DNA of 64,000 bases, taken from NCBI RefSeq assembly GCF_003402415.2, contig NZ_AP036014.1:2232001-2296000 (forward strand), read 5' to 3'. This DNA is from Cupidesulfovibrio sp000226255. Its GTDB lineage: Bacteria; Desulfobacterota; Desulfovibrionia; Desulfovibrionales; Desulfovibrionaceae. Within the stretch, counting starts at the first letter, position 1, and every line of letters begins with the position of its first letter. Of the stretch, positions 49,483 through 58,882 are shown in pieces. The notes beneath the pieces are model-generated. The model was not told the origin of the DNA and made no database searches. It was given only the letters and a program-made list of their open reading frames with translations. The position numbers were made by a program, and so were the translations under genes.

Positions 49483-49512
49483 AGCGGGTTGCGCTAAAAA
49501 GCGCAACCCGCT
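49483..49512 (-). terminator. Terminator of the YczE-like gene
   Basis: A perfect 12-bp AGCGGGTTGCGC/GCGCAACCCGCT stem, followed on the minus strand by TGTTTTC. Confidence 0.7.
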
Positions 49513-49556
49513 TCACGATATGGGCATGCTTGCGAGTATCGTTCCTCCCCAGCCCC

Positions 49557-50201
49557 TCACGCCTCCCACAGCCGCGTGGCCCGTTGGGCCAGCGGCCCGC
49601 TGAGTCGCACGAAATTGCCCACCAGCAGCGCGGAAACCACCGTGCCCTCGCGCAGCCCCAGGATGGAGCCCGCGAAGATCAGGCTCAGGATGACCGCCGC
49701 CACCACGTGCCCGCAGTCGAACAGCGTCTTCACGTTGCCCACCATCAGCCGGGTCTTGTACGCGATGGCCACCACCAGCCCCTCGCCGGGCAGTATGCCC
49801 ACCTGGCAGACGATCTCGAAGGCGATGCCCAGTCCCAGCAGCGCGCTGCCCACCAGCACGGCCGTCATTTGCAGCGGGTACCCATCCATGGGCAGCGATT
49901 TGGTCAGGGCCATGGCGATGTCGATGAACACGCTGAACACCATGACCACCGGCATCTGCACCAGGTATTTGCGCGAAAGCCCCTCGCGCATCACCAGCAT
50001 TTGCAGGGCAACGAACACGATGTTCACCAGCAGGGTCAGCATGCCCAGCGACAGCCCGGAAAGCAGCGCCAGCACGTAGGGCACGCTGGTGATGGGCGTG
50101 GTGCCCAGCCGGGCATTGGTGACCAGGGCGATGCCGAGGGCGCACAGGAACAGGGAAAATCCGAAAAACAGGTACCTTTTCATAGCGTTCGGGCGATTCA
50201 T
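49557..50201 (-). CDS. YczE/YitT-type membrane protein
   Basis: The 214-residue protein (start at 50201; 50183 also possible) has about five hydrophobic segments and the family pattern GIALVTNARLGTTPITSVPYVLALLSGLSLG near the N-terminus. The family sits in the inner membrane and may move small solutes; the substrate is unknown. It lies behind a 370-base structured leader and ends at a clear terminator. Confidence 0.85.
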   Translation of the reverse strand: MNRPNAMKRYLFFGFSLFLCALGIALVTNARLGTTPITSVPYVLALLSGLSLGMLTLLVNIVFVALQMLVMREGLSRKYLVQMPVVMVFSVFIDIAMALTKSLPMDGYPLQMTAVLVGSALLGLGIAFEIVCQVGILPGEGLVVAIAYKTRLMVGNVKTLFDCGHVVAAVILSLIFAGSILGLREGTVVSALLVGNFVRLSGPLAQRATRLWEA

Positions 50202-50572
50202 TGGTATTTCCACCATTTCTTGTTGTAGCGGCGGCGCCCCCAGGGCGCGCCGCCGGGCGGCACACCGGCCAGGGCGTTGCGTCCAGCAGGGTCTCCGATG
50301 GATATCCTGCCACTGCCAAGGGGCGCATGCTGGCCAGGTCCGGGCAAAGAAAAAACGGCCGGGGGACGCGCGGACGCGCCCTCCTGGCCGGAAACAGGCA
50401 CCAGCGGGTGTTGCCGGAGAGGCAACTTCCCACCTTTCGGGAGAAGTTGCAAACAAGGCAATGTCAAGCCAGGCGGCGGAGCGCCAGACGCAGGGCCGCA
50501 CAGCAGCACCCCGCAGGATGTGCGGACAGGCGCAAGGCAGCGGGCACGCGGGCAATCCGCCCCAGCCCCTGA
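50202..50572. other. Leader region of the YczE-like gene
   Basis: About 370 bases without a gene. On the minus strand it carries a 9-bp GCAACTTC-type hairpin at 50422-50450, a second structured part, then an intrinsic terminator at 50350-50390 in front of the coding region. Confidence 0.55.
50350..50390 (-). promoter_or_regulatory. Candidate attenuator or riboswitch terminator
   Basis: A GC-rich hairpin (CGGCCAGGAGGGCGCG with its near-complement) followed by TTTTTT stands about 150 bases upstream of the YczE-like start, on the same strand. A terminator inside a leader is the mark of attenuation control. It does not match a riboswitch class that I can recall. Confidence 0.5.
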
Positions 50573-51205
50573 CTACGGCTTCGGTTTCATCTCGATCTTT
50601 CTGGTCTGCCCGCCGGACACGGAAACCCGCTGCATCAGGCCCACGCCCTGGGGCTTTCCGTCGGCGGCTTGCCACGCGAACCCGGTGACGATGAAGAACT
50701 GCCCGTCGGCGATGTCCTTGAAGACGAACGCGCCGCTGTCGGTGCACACGGTCTGCGGATGGTCGGCGAGGTATTGCGGGTCGTCGTTAGTGATGACCGG
50801 CGGCGGGGCCGCGCCCTGCCCCAGGCGCAGGGTGCCCTTGTCGTCACTGCCGTAGAGGGCGAACATGCGCTCGCTGGAATAGGCCGTGACGGGCACCAGC
50901 GTCACCGGCTTGCCCGCGCAGGTCTTTACCTCGCCGCCGGGCAGCCTGGCCGTGGCCGTGCCCCGGACGGTGTTCCTGCCGGGGGCCAGCTTGCGGCGCG
51001 CTTCCTTGGAATCATACGGCGTGGACAGGGTGACGGTGCGGGGCCGCTGCGGTTCGGCCTGCGGCGCGGGGCGCGCCTCTTGCGTGCCCCCGTCGGGAAT
51101 GCCGGTGATGGACCGCTTGGGGGCGCAGCCGCCCGCCAGCAGCGCGGCCAGCAAAAGGGCCACCAGTGGGGTCGCCACGGCCAGCGCATGGCGTGTATGC
51201 ATCAT
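50573..51205 (-). CDS. Lipoprotein of unknown function
   Basis: AAGGAG precedes the ATG pair at 51205. The 210-residue protein has a lipoprotein signal with lipobox LLAGGC (Cys27), a Pro/Gln-rich spacer and a beta-rich domain, with a likely carboxypeptidase-regulatory-like fold in AFVFKDIADGQFFIVTGFAWQ. It would be anchored in the cell envelope. It ends close to the YczE-like leader. Confidence 0.8.
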   Translation of the reverse strand: MMHTRHALAVATPLVALLLAALLAGGCAPKRSITGIPDGGTQEARPAPQAEPQRPRTVTLSTPYDSKEARRKLAPGRNTVRGTATARLPGGEVKTCAGKPVTLVPVTAYSSERMFALYGSDDKGTLRLGQGAAPPPVITNDDPQYLADHPQTVCTDSGAFVFKDIADGQFFIVTGFAWQAADGKPQGVGLMQRVSVSGGQTRKIEMKPKP

Positions 51206-51296
51206 CGTGCGTCTCCTTTTTTCCGGCGATAGCAGACCCGCGCCCCGTTAGGCAAACCGGGGCATGGCGCAAGGGGCGCATTGCCCCCACCCACGC

Positions 51297-54050
51297 TTAC
51301 CGACGGCCGCTTCCGCCCTTTCCGCCGTTGCCGCTCCGGTCCGGCAGCCCGCCGCCAGACGCGGCCGCCTGCTGCATGCGCCGGGTGGTCAGCCGTGTGG
51401 GCGGCGCGGACAGGGGGTCTTCTGGCCAGGGATGCTTGGGGTAGCGGCCGCGCATTTCCGCCCGCACCGCAGGGTAGCCGGTGCGCCAGAACCCGGCGAG
51501 GTCGCGCGTGACCTGCAACGGCCGCCCGGCGGGCGACAGCAGGTGCACCACCACGGGCACGCGCCCGCCGCCCACGCGGGGCGTTTCGCGCGCGCCGAAC
51601 ATTTCCTGCAGCTTCACGGCCAGCACCGGGCCGCCCTCCGCCGCGTAGTCCACCAGCACCTGCGAGCCGGACGGGGCCTCGATGCGCTCTGGGGCCTCGG
51701 CATCCAGCCTGCGGGACAGTTCCCACGGCAGCATGGCCGCCAGCGCGCCCGCGAGGTCGATGCGCGAAAACTGCGCGCGCCGGGTAATGCCCGACAGATA
51801 CGGGGCAAGCCAGTGTTCCAGCCCGGCCAGCAGGGCCGCGTCTGAAACGTCCGGCCATCCGCCTTCCGCCGCCTCGCCCCCTTCCGCTTCCAGCCCGCGC
51901 AGAAAGGCCACCCGCGCCCGCCACTGTTCCAGTTCAGGCGTCCAGGGCAGGCAATGCAGCCCGCTGGAGCGGACGCCGGCCACCACGGCCGCAGTCACGG
52001 CCTCGGTGTCCGCCGCGTCATGGGGGGCGTCATCCAGCACCAGCGCGCCCATGCGCCGCTGCCGCCGCGCGGCCACGGCCTCGGCCCGGTCATCCCAGAC
52101 CACGAAGGCCCCTGTGACGATGGATGCGGCGAACGCCTCCGCGATGTGTTCGCGCGTCAGCGGCGCGCAACGGCGGATGCGCCCGCGCGCGGCCTCGCCG
52201 TCCATGTCGGCCACGGCCAGAAACGGTTCGCGGGCCAGCGGGTCTTCCGGCGGCAGGAAGGCGCCCCGCCCGCAGGCCAGGCGAAACTGCCCCTGCCCCC
52301 GCGCCTCGGCCACCCTGTCGGGATAGGCCAGGGCCAGCACCTCGCCAGCGGCTTCCGGGTCGGGCCGGGTGTCCGGCCCCGTGCTCGGCCCCGCGCCACG
52401 GCCGCTCTGGCGCGCCTTTCCGTCGGCATCGCCGGGCCAGGCAACGTCCGCCAGCCGGGCCACCTGCCGGGCGGCCTCGCGCAGCCGGGCCAGCATGGGG
52501 CCGTTGGCCGCGTTCCGGCCGTCGCCCGCCAACAACGCCACCCGCACCCGCAAATCCGTGCCCGCATCGCGAAACGGGTCGCGCTCTTCCAGCAGGGCCG
52601 CCACGCAGCAGGCCGTGGATCCAAGGCCCAGTTCTTGGGCGCGCACCACCATGTGCGCAAGGCGCGGGTGCAGCGGCAGCGCCGACACCCGCCGCCCGTG
52701 CGGCGTCATGCGACCGGCGGCGTCCAGCGCGCCCAGCAAGGCCAACAGTTCGCGCGCCTGCGCGAGGTTGGCCTGCGGCGGCGCATCCAGCCAGCGCAGG
52801 GCCGAAGCATCCGGCACGCCCCACAGGGCCAGTTCCAGCAGCAGCGGGGCAAGATCCGCGTCGAGAATTTCCGGCCGGGCAAAGGGGCGCAGCGCGGCCT
52901 CCTCTCCCTCGCGCCACAGCCGCCAGCACACCCCCGGCCCGGTGCGCCCGGCGCGCCCCGTGCGCTGGTCCGCCGCCGCGCGCGAAACACGCTCCGTGAT
53001 CAGCCGCGACATGCCGGAACGCGGGTCGAAGCGCGGCACGCGGGCAAGGCCCGCGTCGATGACCACGCGCACGCCGTCGATGGTCAGGCTGGTCTCGGCG
53101 ATGGCCGTGGCCAGCACCACCTTGCGCGTGCCCGGCGGCGCGGGGGCGATGGCCGCGTCCTGCACGTCGGGGGCGAGATCGCCGTACAGGGCGTGCACGG
53201 CCACCGGGCCGTGCGGCGTGGCGGCAAGGCCCTGCAATCGCTCCGCCGTGCGGCGGATTTCGCCCGCACCCGGCAGGAACACCAGCACGCTGCCCGCATC
53301 TTCGTGCAGGGCGCGGCGCACGGCGTCGGCCACAGCGTCTTCCAGCACGCCGGGCGGGGTGGTGTCGTAGGGCAGCCAGCCCCGCGCGGGCGGCAGATGG
53401 CGGGTTTCCACCGGGAAGGCGCGGCCCGCGCTTTCGATGACCGGGCAGTTGCCCAGCAGTTCGGCCACGGGGCCAGAATCCAGCGTGGCGGACATGACCA
53501 CCAGTCGCAGGTCGGGCCGCAGCCCGTCCTGACAATCCAGACACAGGGCCAGACCGAGGTCCGCGTGCAGGCTGCGCTCGTGGAATTCGTCGAAAATCAC
53601 GCACCCCGCGTCGGCCAGTTCCGGGTCGGTCTGGAGCATGCGCGTCAGCACGCCCTCGGTGACCACCTCCACGCGGGTGCGCGGCCCCACGCGGGTGTCC
53701 AGGCGCATGCGGTAGCCCACGGTTTCGCCCACCGCCTCGCCCAGAGTGGCCGCCATGCGCCGGGCCGCAGCGCGCGCGGCGAGACGGCGGGGCTCCAGCA
53801 GCACCACCTTGCGCCCGGCCAGCCACGGGGCCGCCAGCAGGGCCAGAGGCACGCGGGTGGTCTTGCCCGCGCCGGGCGGGGCCTGCAATACCACGCGCGT
53901 CTCGTTGGCCAGCACCTCCAGCAGGCACGGCAGTTCCGCATCGACAGGCAGCGATTGGCCGCCCGGCAGCGCAGTGCCGGATGCCAGCAAGTGGACGAGG
54001 GGATGGACGGGGAGATGCGCCGGAGCGCCGGGCGGATGGGATGCGGGCAT
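51297..54050 (-). CDS. hrpB: ATP-dependent helicase HrpB
   Basis: I use the ATG at 54050 (917 residues); the reading from the GTG at 54083 adds 11 residues with no ribosome site. It has the DEAH helicase motifs: GAGKTT (about residue 60), a DEFHERS box with MSATLD after it, and QRTGRAGRTGPGVCWRLW. HrpB-type C-terminal sequence follows. The family is an RNA or DNA helicase of unclear role in many bacteria. It stands upstream of the lipoprotein gene on the same strand. Confidence 0.93.
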   Translation of the reverse strand: MPASHPPGAPAHLPVHPLVHLLASGTALPGGQSLPVDAELPCLLEVLANETRVVLQAPPGAGKTTRVPLALLAAPWLAGRKVVLLEPRRLAARAAARRMAATLGEAVGETVGYRMRLDTRVGPRTRVEVVTEGVLTRMLQTDPELADAGCVIFDEFHERSLHADLGLALCLDCQDGLRPDLRLVVMSATLDSGPVAELLGNCPVIESAGRAFPVETRHLPPARGWLPYDTTPPGVLEDAVADAVRRALHEDAGSVLVFLPGAGEIRRTAERLQGLAATPHGPVAVHALYGDLAPDVQDAAIAPAPPGTRKVVLATAIAETSLTIDGVRVVIDAGLARVPRFDPRSGMSRLITERVSRAAADQRTGRAGRTGPGVCWRLWREGEEAALRPFARPEILDADLAPLLLELALWGVPDASALRWLDAPPQANLAQARELLALLGALDAAGRMTPHGRRVSALPLHPRLAHMVVRAQELGLGSTACCVAALLEERDPFRDAGTDLRVRVALLAGDGRNAANGPMLARLREAARQVARLADVAWPGDADGKARQSGRGAGPSTGPDTRPDPEAAGEVLALAYPDRVAEARGQGQFRLACGRGAFLPPEDPLAREPFLAVADMDGEAARGRIRRCAPLTREHIAEAFAASIVTGAFVVWDDRAEAVAARRQRRMGALVLDDAPHDAADTEAVTAAVVAGVRSSGLHCLPWTPELEQWRARVAFLRGLEAEGGEAAEGGWPDVSDAALLAGLEHWLAPYLSGITRRAQFSRIDLAGALAAMLPWELSRRLDAEAPERIEAPSGSQVLVDYAAEGGPVLAVKLQEMFGARETPRVGGGRVPVVVHLLSPAGRPLQVTRDLAGFWRTGYPAVRAEMRGRYPKHPWPEDPLSAPPTRLTTRRMQQAAASGGGLPDRSGNGGKGGSGRR

Positions 54051-54617
54051 GGTTCCGTGGGGTTTCGGGTGGCGGAAAGACACGGCTGGCGGCGCGCAGG
54101 CGCGCGGGCGACCGGTGCGGCGTCAGGCTATGGAAAAGCGCACGTGATGGCAACGCGCACGCCAACGCCAGACATCATGGCAGAGAACGCCGCGCAGCAG
54201 GGGCATCCACGCATCCAAACGCATCCAAACGCATACGGACACCTCCGGGCACATGCGAACACATACGGCCGAACCTGATGGCGCAAACACGGCATGGCCC
54301 GGCGTCACGCCACGACGCAACAACTGCCCCAGCGTGCACCAGCGTCATTTCGCAGCACAAGGGGCATCTGCAGCATGCAACACCATCAGCGTGCAATTTT
54401 TTACACATATAGTTTGAAAATCAAGCAAGAAAATTGAACCATACCATCATGCAAACAACCATATGATGGCCCTTCATGAGGGCCTTGTTTGTTGAATTCT
54501 TCCAGTTTTACCCCCCGCACATCCACAGTCTCGCACAATGTCGAGTTTTTCTGATTGACTTTTGCAGCCATGAGCGCAGAGAAGGCGCAAACAAACCCCT
54601 GCAGGAGGCTGCATACC
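54051..54617. other. Intergenic region with possible small RNA
   Basis: About 570 bases without a gene. It holds a short tandem GCATCCAAAC repeat (54211-54230) and, after a TATAGT element at 54408-54413, an AT-rich stretch ending in a nested hairpin at 54452-54491 followed by TTGTTTGTTG. Confidence 0.45.
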
Positions 54618-54884
54618 ATGAAGACCCTGACCAAAGCCCTTCTCGTCGCCCTGTGCGTGTCGTTTCTGGCCCTGCCCGCCGTCGGCCACACCGCCACGGT
54701 GAAGAAGCCCCAGACCATCGAAAACCAACAGGCGCAACAAAAGAAAAAAGCCACCAAGAAAGTGGCCGTAAAGAAAAAGAACACCCAGCAGGTGGCCGCC
54801 AAGAAGCAGATCAAGGTCGCCAAGGCGGACAAGACCGCAAAGGCCGCGAAAACCACCAAGACAGCGAAGAGCCAGAACCAGTAG
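54618..54884 (+). CDS. Small secreted lysine-rich protein
   Basis: AGGAGG precedes the ATG at 54618. The 88-residue protein has a clear signal peptide (KTLTKALLVALCVSFLALPAVGHTA) and a mature part made almost only of Lys, Ala, Gln, Thr and Val repeats. Such a very basic exported protein could bind nucleic acid, polysaccharide or the outer membrane. No family is recognised. A terminator follows at once. Confidence 0.75.
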   Translation: MKTLTKALLVALCVSFLALPAVGHTATVKKPQTIENQQAQQKKKATKKVAVKKKNTQQVAAKKQIKVAKADKTAKAAKTTKTAKSQNQ

Positions 54885-54893
54885 CGCCGCACG

Positions 54894-54924
54894 GGGCCGG
54901 GCAGCGTGCCCGGCCTCTCCCTTT
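54894..54924 (+). terminator. Terminator of the Lys-rich protein gene
   Basis: GGCCGGGCA/TGCCCGGCC stem followed by TCTCCCTTTT. Confidence 0.7.
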
Positions 54925-55064
54925 TCCTTCACCGCCGCACGCGCATGCCACCGAGCTTGCCGCCGCGTATGGTGGACGGCCAGTACTTGTCCTTTGTCGG
55001 CAAATGGCGCAAGGTATTTTTCTCTCTTCCACCATCGCGGGCCTTCACTGGCCGGAGGTGCGCC

Positions 55065-55469
55065 ATGTCCAGCCGTCGCTTCGGCACCCTGAATGAATTC
55101 GCCGAATTCCTGAACCGCAAGTGCATGCCCATGCACGAGGTCATCCGCAGCATCGACGACTTCGACGCCCTGCGCGAGGCCGTGGACGCCCTGCGCTCGC
55201 GCATGCCCTCCATCGGGTTCTTCTCGCCCTCGCGGCGGGTGCAGTGCTTCTACGCCGTGTGCCGCCAGCTTGACGCCTTCATCGACAAGGGCCGCCTGAC
55301 CATCGACGACGCCCTCATGGCGCTCAACATGCTGGGCTTCGAATCGGGCCGGTTCCGCAAGGCCGTGCGCATGTTCCGCCGCCGCTGGGCCCGCCGCCGC
55401 GAAGGTGACCGCGCCAGCCTGCCGCAGGTCACCCGCTTCTACATGGACGGCATAGGCACCTGCCTGTAG
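55065..55469 (+). CDS. Small basic protein of unknown function
   Basis: CCGGAGG precedes the ATG at 55065. The 134-residue protein is helical and Arg-rich near its end (FRKAVRMFRRRWARRREGDR), with a Leu/Asp-rich middle (IDKGRLTIDDALMALNMLG). It has no signal peptide or metal site. A GC-rich hairpin ending in TTCTGT at 55519-55556 may end the transcript. Confidence 0.7.
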   Translation: MSSRRFGTLNEFAEFLNRKCMPMHEVIRSIDDFDALREAVDALRSRMPSIGFFSPSRRVQCFYAVCRQLDAFIDKGRLTIDDALMALNMLGFESGRFRKAVRMFRRRWARRREGDRASLPQVTRFYMDGIGTCL

Positions 55470-55662
55470 GCGCGTCGCCGCACCGCCCTCCTCTCCCTGT
55501 CGCTCCACAGCCTCGCGACCGCGCGTGCCCCTTCAATACTGTTGAAGCGCGCGCGGTTCTGTCGTAAGGCAACCCATCACACCACATGACCAGCCACCGC
55601 AGCCGCAGGAGACCAAACCGCATCACGCCCGCGCGCCGGGCCCCGTCGCACAAGGACCACGC

Positions 55663-56517
55663 ATGGCCTCTCCGTACATATTGACCATCTCCTGCCCCGA
55701 CCGCATCGGCATCGTGGCCACGGTCTCCACCTTTCTCGCCGTGCAGCGCTGCAACATCCTGGACAGCGCCCAGTTCGGCGACCGCGAAAGCAAGCGCTTC
55801 TTCCTGCGCATCCATTTCGAAATGCCCGACGACGGCCCCGGCCGCCCCGAACTGGAACGGCTGTTCGCCGGGGTCGCCGCCACCTTCGACATGCAGTGGC
55901 AACTGTTCGACGCGGGCAGCACCGCACGCATCCTGGTGCTGGTCTCGCGCTTCGGGCACTGCCTGAACGACATCATGTTCCGCTGCGAGACGGGCGCGCT
56001 GAACGCCACCATCCCGGCCATCGTCTCGAACCATCAGGACTTCCAGCGCATCGCCGAGATGCACGACATCCCCTTCCACTACCTGCCCATTTCCAAGGAA
56101 AACAAGGCAGAGCAGGAAGAGCGCATCGCCAAGATCATCGAGGAACAGTCCATCGACCTCGTGGTGCTGGCCCGGTACATGCAAATCCTTTCGCCGGAAT
56201 TCTGCGCGCGGTTCAAGGGGCGGGTGATCAACATCCACCACTCCTTCCTGCCCAGCTTCAAGGGCGCGTCCCCCTACCACCAGGCCTTTGCGCGCGGCGT
56301 GAAGCTGATCGGCGCCACCGCCCACTACGTGACCGAGAACCTGGACGAAGGGCCGATCATCGAGCAGGAAGTGGCGCGGGTGGACCATTCGCACATGCCG
56401 AACGACCTCGTGGCCGTGGGCCGCGACGTGGAATGTCTGGCCCTTGCGCGGGCGGTGCGCTTTCACATCGAACACCGGGTGCTGCTGAACGGCAGCAAGA
56501 CCGTGGTGTTCCGGTAG
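55663..56517 (+). CDS. purU: Formyltetrahydrofolate deformylase
   Basis: PurU hydrolyses 10-formyl-THF to formate and THF, balancing one-carbon units. The 284-residue protein has an N-terminal ACT domain (TISCPDRIGIVATVSTFLA) and a formyltransferase-type C-terminal domain with the family signature VLARYMQILSPEF, NIHHSFLPSFKGASPYHQA and the catalytic Asp in VDHSH. It is a single-gene unit closed by a terminator. Confidence 0.96.
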   Translation: MASPYILTISCPDRIGIVATVSTFLAVQRCNILDSAQFGDRESKRFFLRIHFEMPDDGPGRPELERLFAGVAATFDMQWQLFDAGSTARILVLVSRFGHCLNDIMFRCETGALNATIPAIVSNHQDFQRIAEMHDIPFHYLPISKENKAEQEERIAKIIEEQSIDLVVLARYMQILSPEFCARFKGRVINIHHSFLPSFKGASPYHQAFARGVKLIGATAHYVTENLDEGPIIEQEVARVDHSHMPNDLVAVGRDVECLALARAVRFHIEHRVLLNGSKTVVFR

Positions 56518-56552
56518 ACGCGCCGTCTCCGGATACCGCCCCCCTGTGCGCA

Positions 56553-56588
56553 ACGCGCCCGGAAGTCTTCTGCTTCCGGGCGCGTTTC
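56553..56588 (+). terminator. Terminator of purU
   Basis: CGCGCCCGGAAG/CTTCCGGGCGCG stem followed by TTTCCGTT. Confidence 0.75.
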
Positions 56589-56879
56589 CGTTCCGCCGCC
56601 TCATGCGGCGCACGCCGTGCCTCTACCCCGGCGCGCCTCAAAAGACGCACAACCGCTCGCCGCCTCGCAACGGCCCGTGTTTTGTCTTGAAGCCGCCAAG
56701 GGGCTGCGCTAGAGTCCCCACCGGACGCACGGCGCGCACTCTTCGTCGCCCTGCCGGGCCGCCCCTCCGACCGCCGGAGGCAGCCCGCGCCCGCGCCCCG
56801 CACGGCCCTGTGCCGCACGGGTTCACGCGGCGCGTCGCGTTTCCGAAGCAAGAAGCACCACCCCACTGGAGGACCGTTG

Positions 56880-57863
56880 ATGGAAGCCCCGCAAAAGAAT
56901 CTCGCCCTCGATCTCGTGCGCGTCACCGAAGCCGCCGCGCTGGCCTCCGCCCGCTGGCTGGGCAAGGGCAACAACGACGCGGGCGACGGCGCTGCCGTTG
57001 ACGCCATGCGCCTGTCCTTCAATTCGCTGAACGTGGCTGGCCACGTGATCATCGGCGAAGGCGAGAAGGACCACGCCCCCATGCTGCACAACGGCGAGAA
57101 GGTGGGCACTGGTCGCGGCCCAGCCATCGACGTGGCCGTGGACCCGGTGGAAGGCACCAAACTGCTGGCCTATGGCCGCCCCAACGCCATTTCCGTGGTG
57201 GGCGTGGCCCCCGCGGGCACCATGTACAACCCCGGCCCCAGCTTCTACATGCAGAAGCTGGTGGTTGGCCCCGCCGCGCGCGACGTCATCGACATCGACG
57301 CCCCGGTGAAGGAAAATCTGCAGAAGATCGCAAAAGCGCTGGGCAAGGACGTGGACGACCTGGTGGTGTTCGTGCTGGACAAGCCGCGCCACGAAAAGCT
57401 CATCCAGCGCATCCGCGAATCGGGCGCGCGCATCCAGCTGCACACCGACGGCGACGTGGCCGGTGCGCTGATGGCCGTGGACCCGCGCTCTGAAGTGGAC
57501 GTGATGATGGGCACCGGCGGCACCCCCGAGGGCGTGCTGGCGGCCTGCGCCATCAAGGGCGTGGGCGGCCAGATGCTGGCCCGCCTGGACCCGCAGTCGT
57601 ACCCCGAAAAGGAAGCCCTGCACGACGCGGGCCTTGACCTGCGCGAAATCCACACCGTGGATACCCTGGTACGCAGCGACGAGGTGTTCTTTGCCGCCAC
57701 GGGCATTTCGGGCGGCACCTTCCTGCGCGGGGTGCAGTACACCGGTGTGGGCGCCATCACCCATTCGGTGGTCATTCGCGGCAAGACCGGCACCATCCGC
57801 TACATCGAATCGTACCACAACTGGGACCGCCTGATGAAGATCAGCTCGGTGAAGTACGACTAG
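56880..57863 (+). CDS. glpX: Fructose-1,6-bisphosphatase class II
   Basis: The ATG at 56880 follows GGAGG. The 327-residue protein shows the GlpX-type blocks: GDGAAVDAMR, IIGEGEKDHAPML, VDPVEGTKLLA with its metal-binding Asp and Glu, MGTGGTPEGVLAACA and the closing SYHNW segment. It catalyses the gluconeogenic dephosphorylation of fructose-1,6-bisphosphate. It is followed by a strong terminator. Confidence 0.96.
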   Translation: MEAPQKNLALDLVRVTEAAALASARWLGKGNNDAGDGAAVDAMRLSFNSLNVAGHVIIGEGEKDHAPMLHNGEKVGTGRGPAIDVAVDPVEGTKLLAYGRPNAISVVGVAPAGTMYNPGPSFYMQKLVVGPAARDVIDIDAPVKENLQKIAKALGKDVDDLVVFVLDKPRHEKLIQRIRESGARIQLHTDGDVAGALMAVDPRSEVDVMMGTGGTPEGVLAACAIKGVGGQMLARLDPQSYPEKEALHDAGLDLREIHTVDTLVRSDEVFFAATGISGGTFLRGVQYTGVGAITHSVVIRGKTGTIRYIESYHNWDRLMKISSVKYD

Positions 57864-57930
57864 CCACGGGCAACACCGCATGACGCCCGCTTTCGGGCGA
57901 TGCGCCCCCCCATGTTCCATCTGTTCCATC

Positions 57931-57965
57931 CGGCCGGTGCGGCAACGCACCGGCCGTTTCGTTCC
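57931..57965 (+). terminator. Terminator of glpX
   Basis: CGGCCGGTGCG/CGCACCGGCCG perfect stem with a GCAA loop followed by TTTCGTT. Confidence 0.8.
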
Positions 57966-58153
57966 CGCACCGACGTGATGAACGGCCGGACCTGCGGCCC
58001 GTCGGCACGCGCGGCGCACGCCGCAACCGCCATCATCGTCCGGTCCCCCGCCGGGCTTTCCTTTCGCCGCCCCCGCCTGTAGACAGGTTGGTGCATCCGG
58101 GGCGCGCCCGCACACCGCTGGCGCTCCCCCTACACCGCAACCCGAGGATATCC

Positions 58154-58645
58154 ATGCCCGCCTCGCCTTCGTCCCGCCCCGTCTGCCTGCGTACCCGCGC
58201 CATCCTTGTGATGCCGGTCGCCTGTATCTGCCTTGCGCTGCTTCTGCTGGCCGCGCCGCAGGCCCGCGCGGCGGGCTTCTACGATCAGCCCCCCTTCGAC
58301 AGCGCCGAGCTGACCCGCTTCATCGACGACTTTCCCCGCTTCCGCGACTGGACCAAACGCACCACCGACCTTGGGGATGCGCCCCACCCCGCCGTGGACG
58401 CGAACGGCCTGCCCGGCTTCGCGTACAGCCCCGCCGCCGCTGCGGAGGTGGAACGCATGGGTTGGAAGCCGGACCGGTTCTTCTGCATCATGGGCCGCGC
58501 TGCCGCGGCGCTGGCCGACATAGAGGAAGGCGACGCCCTGGCCGGACCCAACCGCCCCGCCGACATGCCCCAGGTGACCGGGGCCGAGACGGAATTGGTG
58601 CGCCGCCAGTTGAGTTCGCTGCTGCGCGCCGTGCTGGGCGAATAG
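58154..58645 (+). CDS. Secreted protein of unknown function
   Basis: The ATG at 58154 has GAGGA upstream; an in-frame extension to 58088 has no support. The 163-residue protein begins with a long signal peptide (hydrophobic core ALLLLAAPQARA) and continues as a small helical domain with PRFRDWTKRTTDLG and RFFCIMGRAAAALADIEEGD. It should be periplasmic. No family is recognised. Confidence 0.72.
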   Translation: MPASPSSRPVCLRTRAILVMPVACICLALLLLAAPQARAAGFYDQPPFDSAELTRFIDDFPRFRDWTKRTTDLGDAPHPAVDANGLPGFAYSPAAAAEVERMGWKPDRFFCIMGRAAAALADIEEGDALAGPNRPADMPQVTGAETELVRRQLSSLLRAVLGE

Positions 58646-58768
58646 CGGGGCGGCCTCGCACTGCTCCCCCCGGTCTCCCGAACCTGAACAAGGGGCACCC
58701 CTTTCCCCGTCAGGCTCCATCACGCCCCGAAGCGTGCCGTCGAAGCCCCCTCTCCAGGACAACGCACC

Positions 58769-58800
58769 GCGCCCCGCCGGAACACCATCCGACGGGGCGC
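58769..58800. terminator. GC-rich hairpin between convergent genes
   Basis: GCGCCCCG/CGGGGCGC stem with further pairs, placed between the gene ending at 58645 and the convergent gene at 58883. No U-run on either strand. Confidence 0.4.
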
Positions 58801-58882
58801 GTCACGCATACGGCCCGGCTGCCCTGACAGGACAGACGCGCGTCCGCACCACATTCCCCGGCACAGGGACGCACAGGGGGGG

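Noticed and set aside
51954..54278. Plus-strand frame of 774 codons opposite HrpB
   Set aside because: Antisense of a complete helicase gene.
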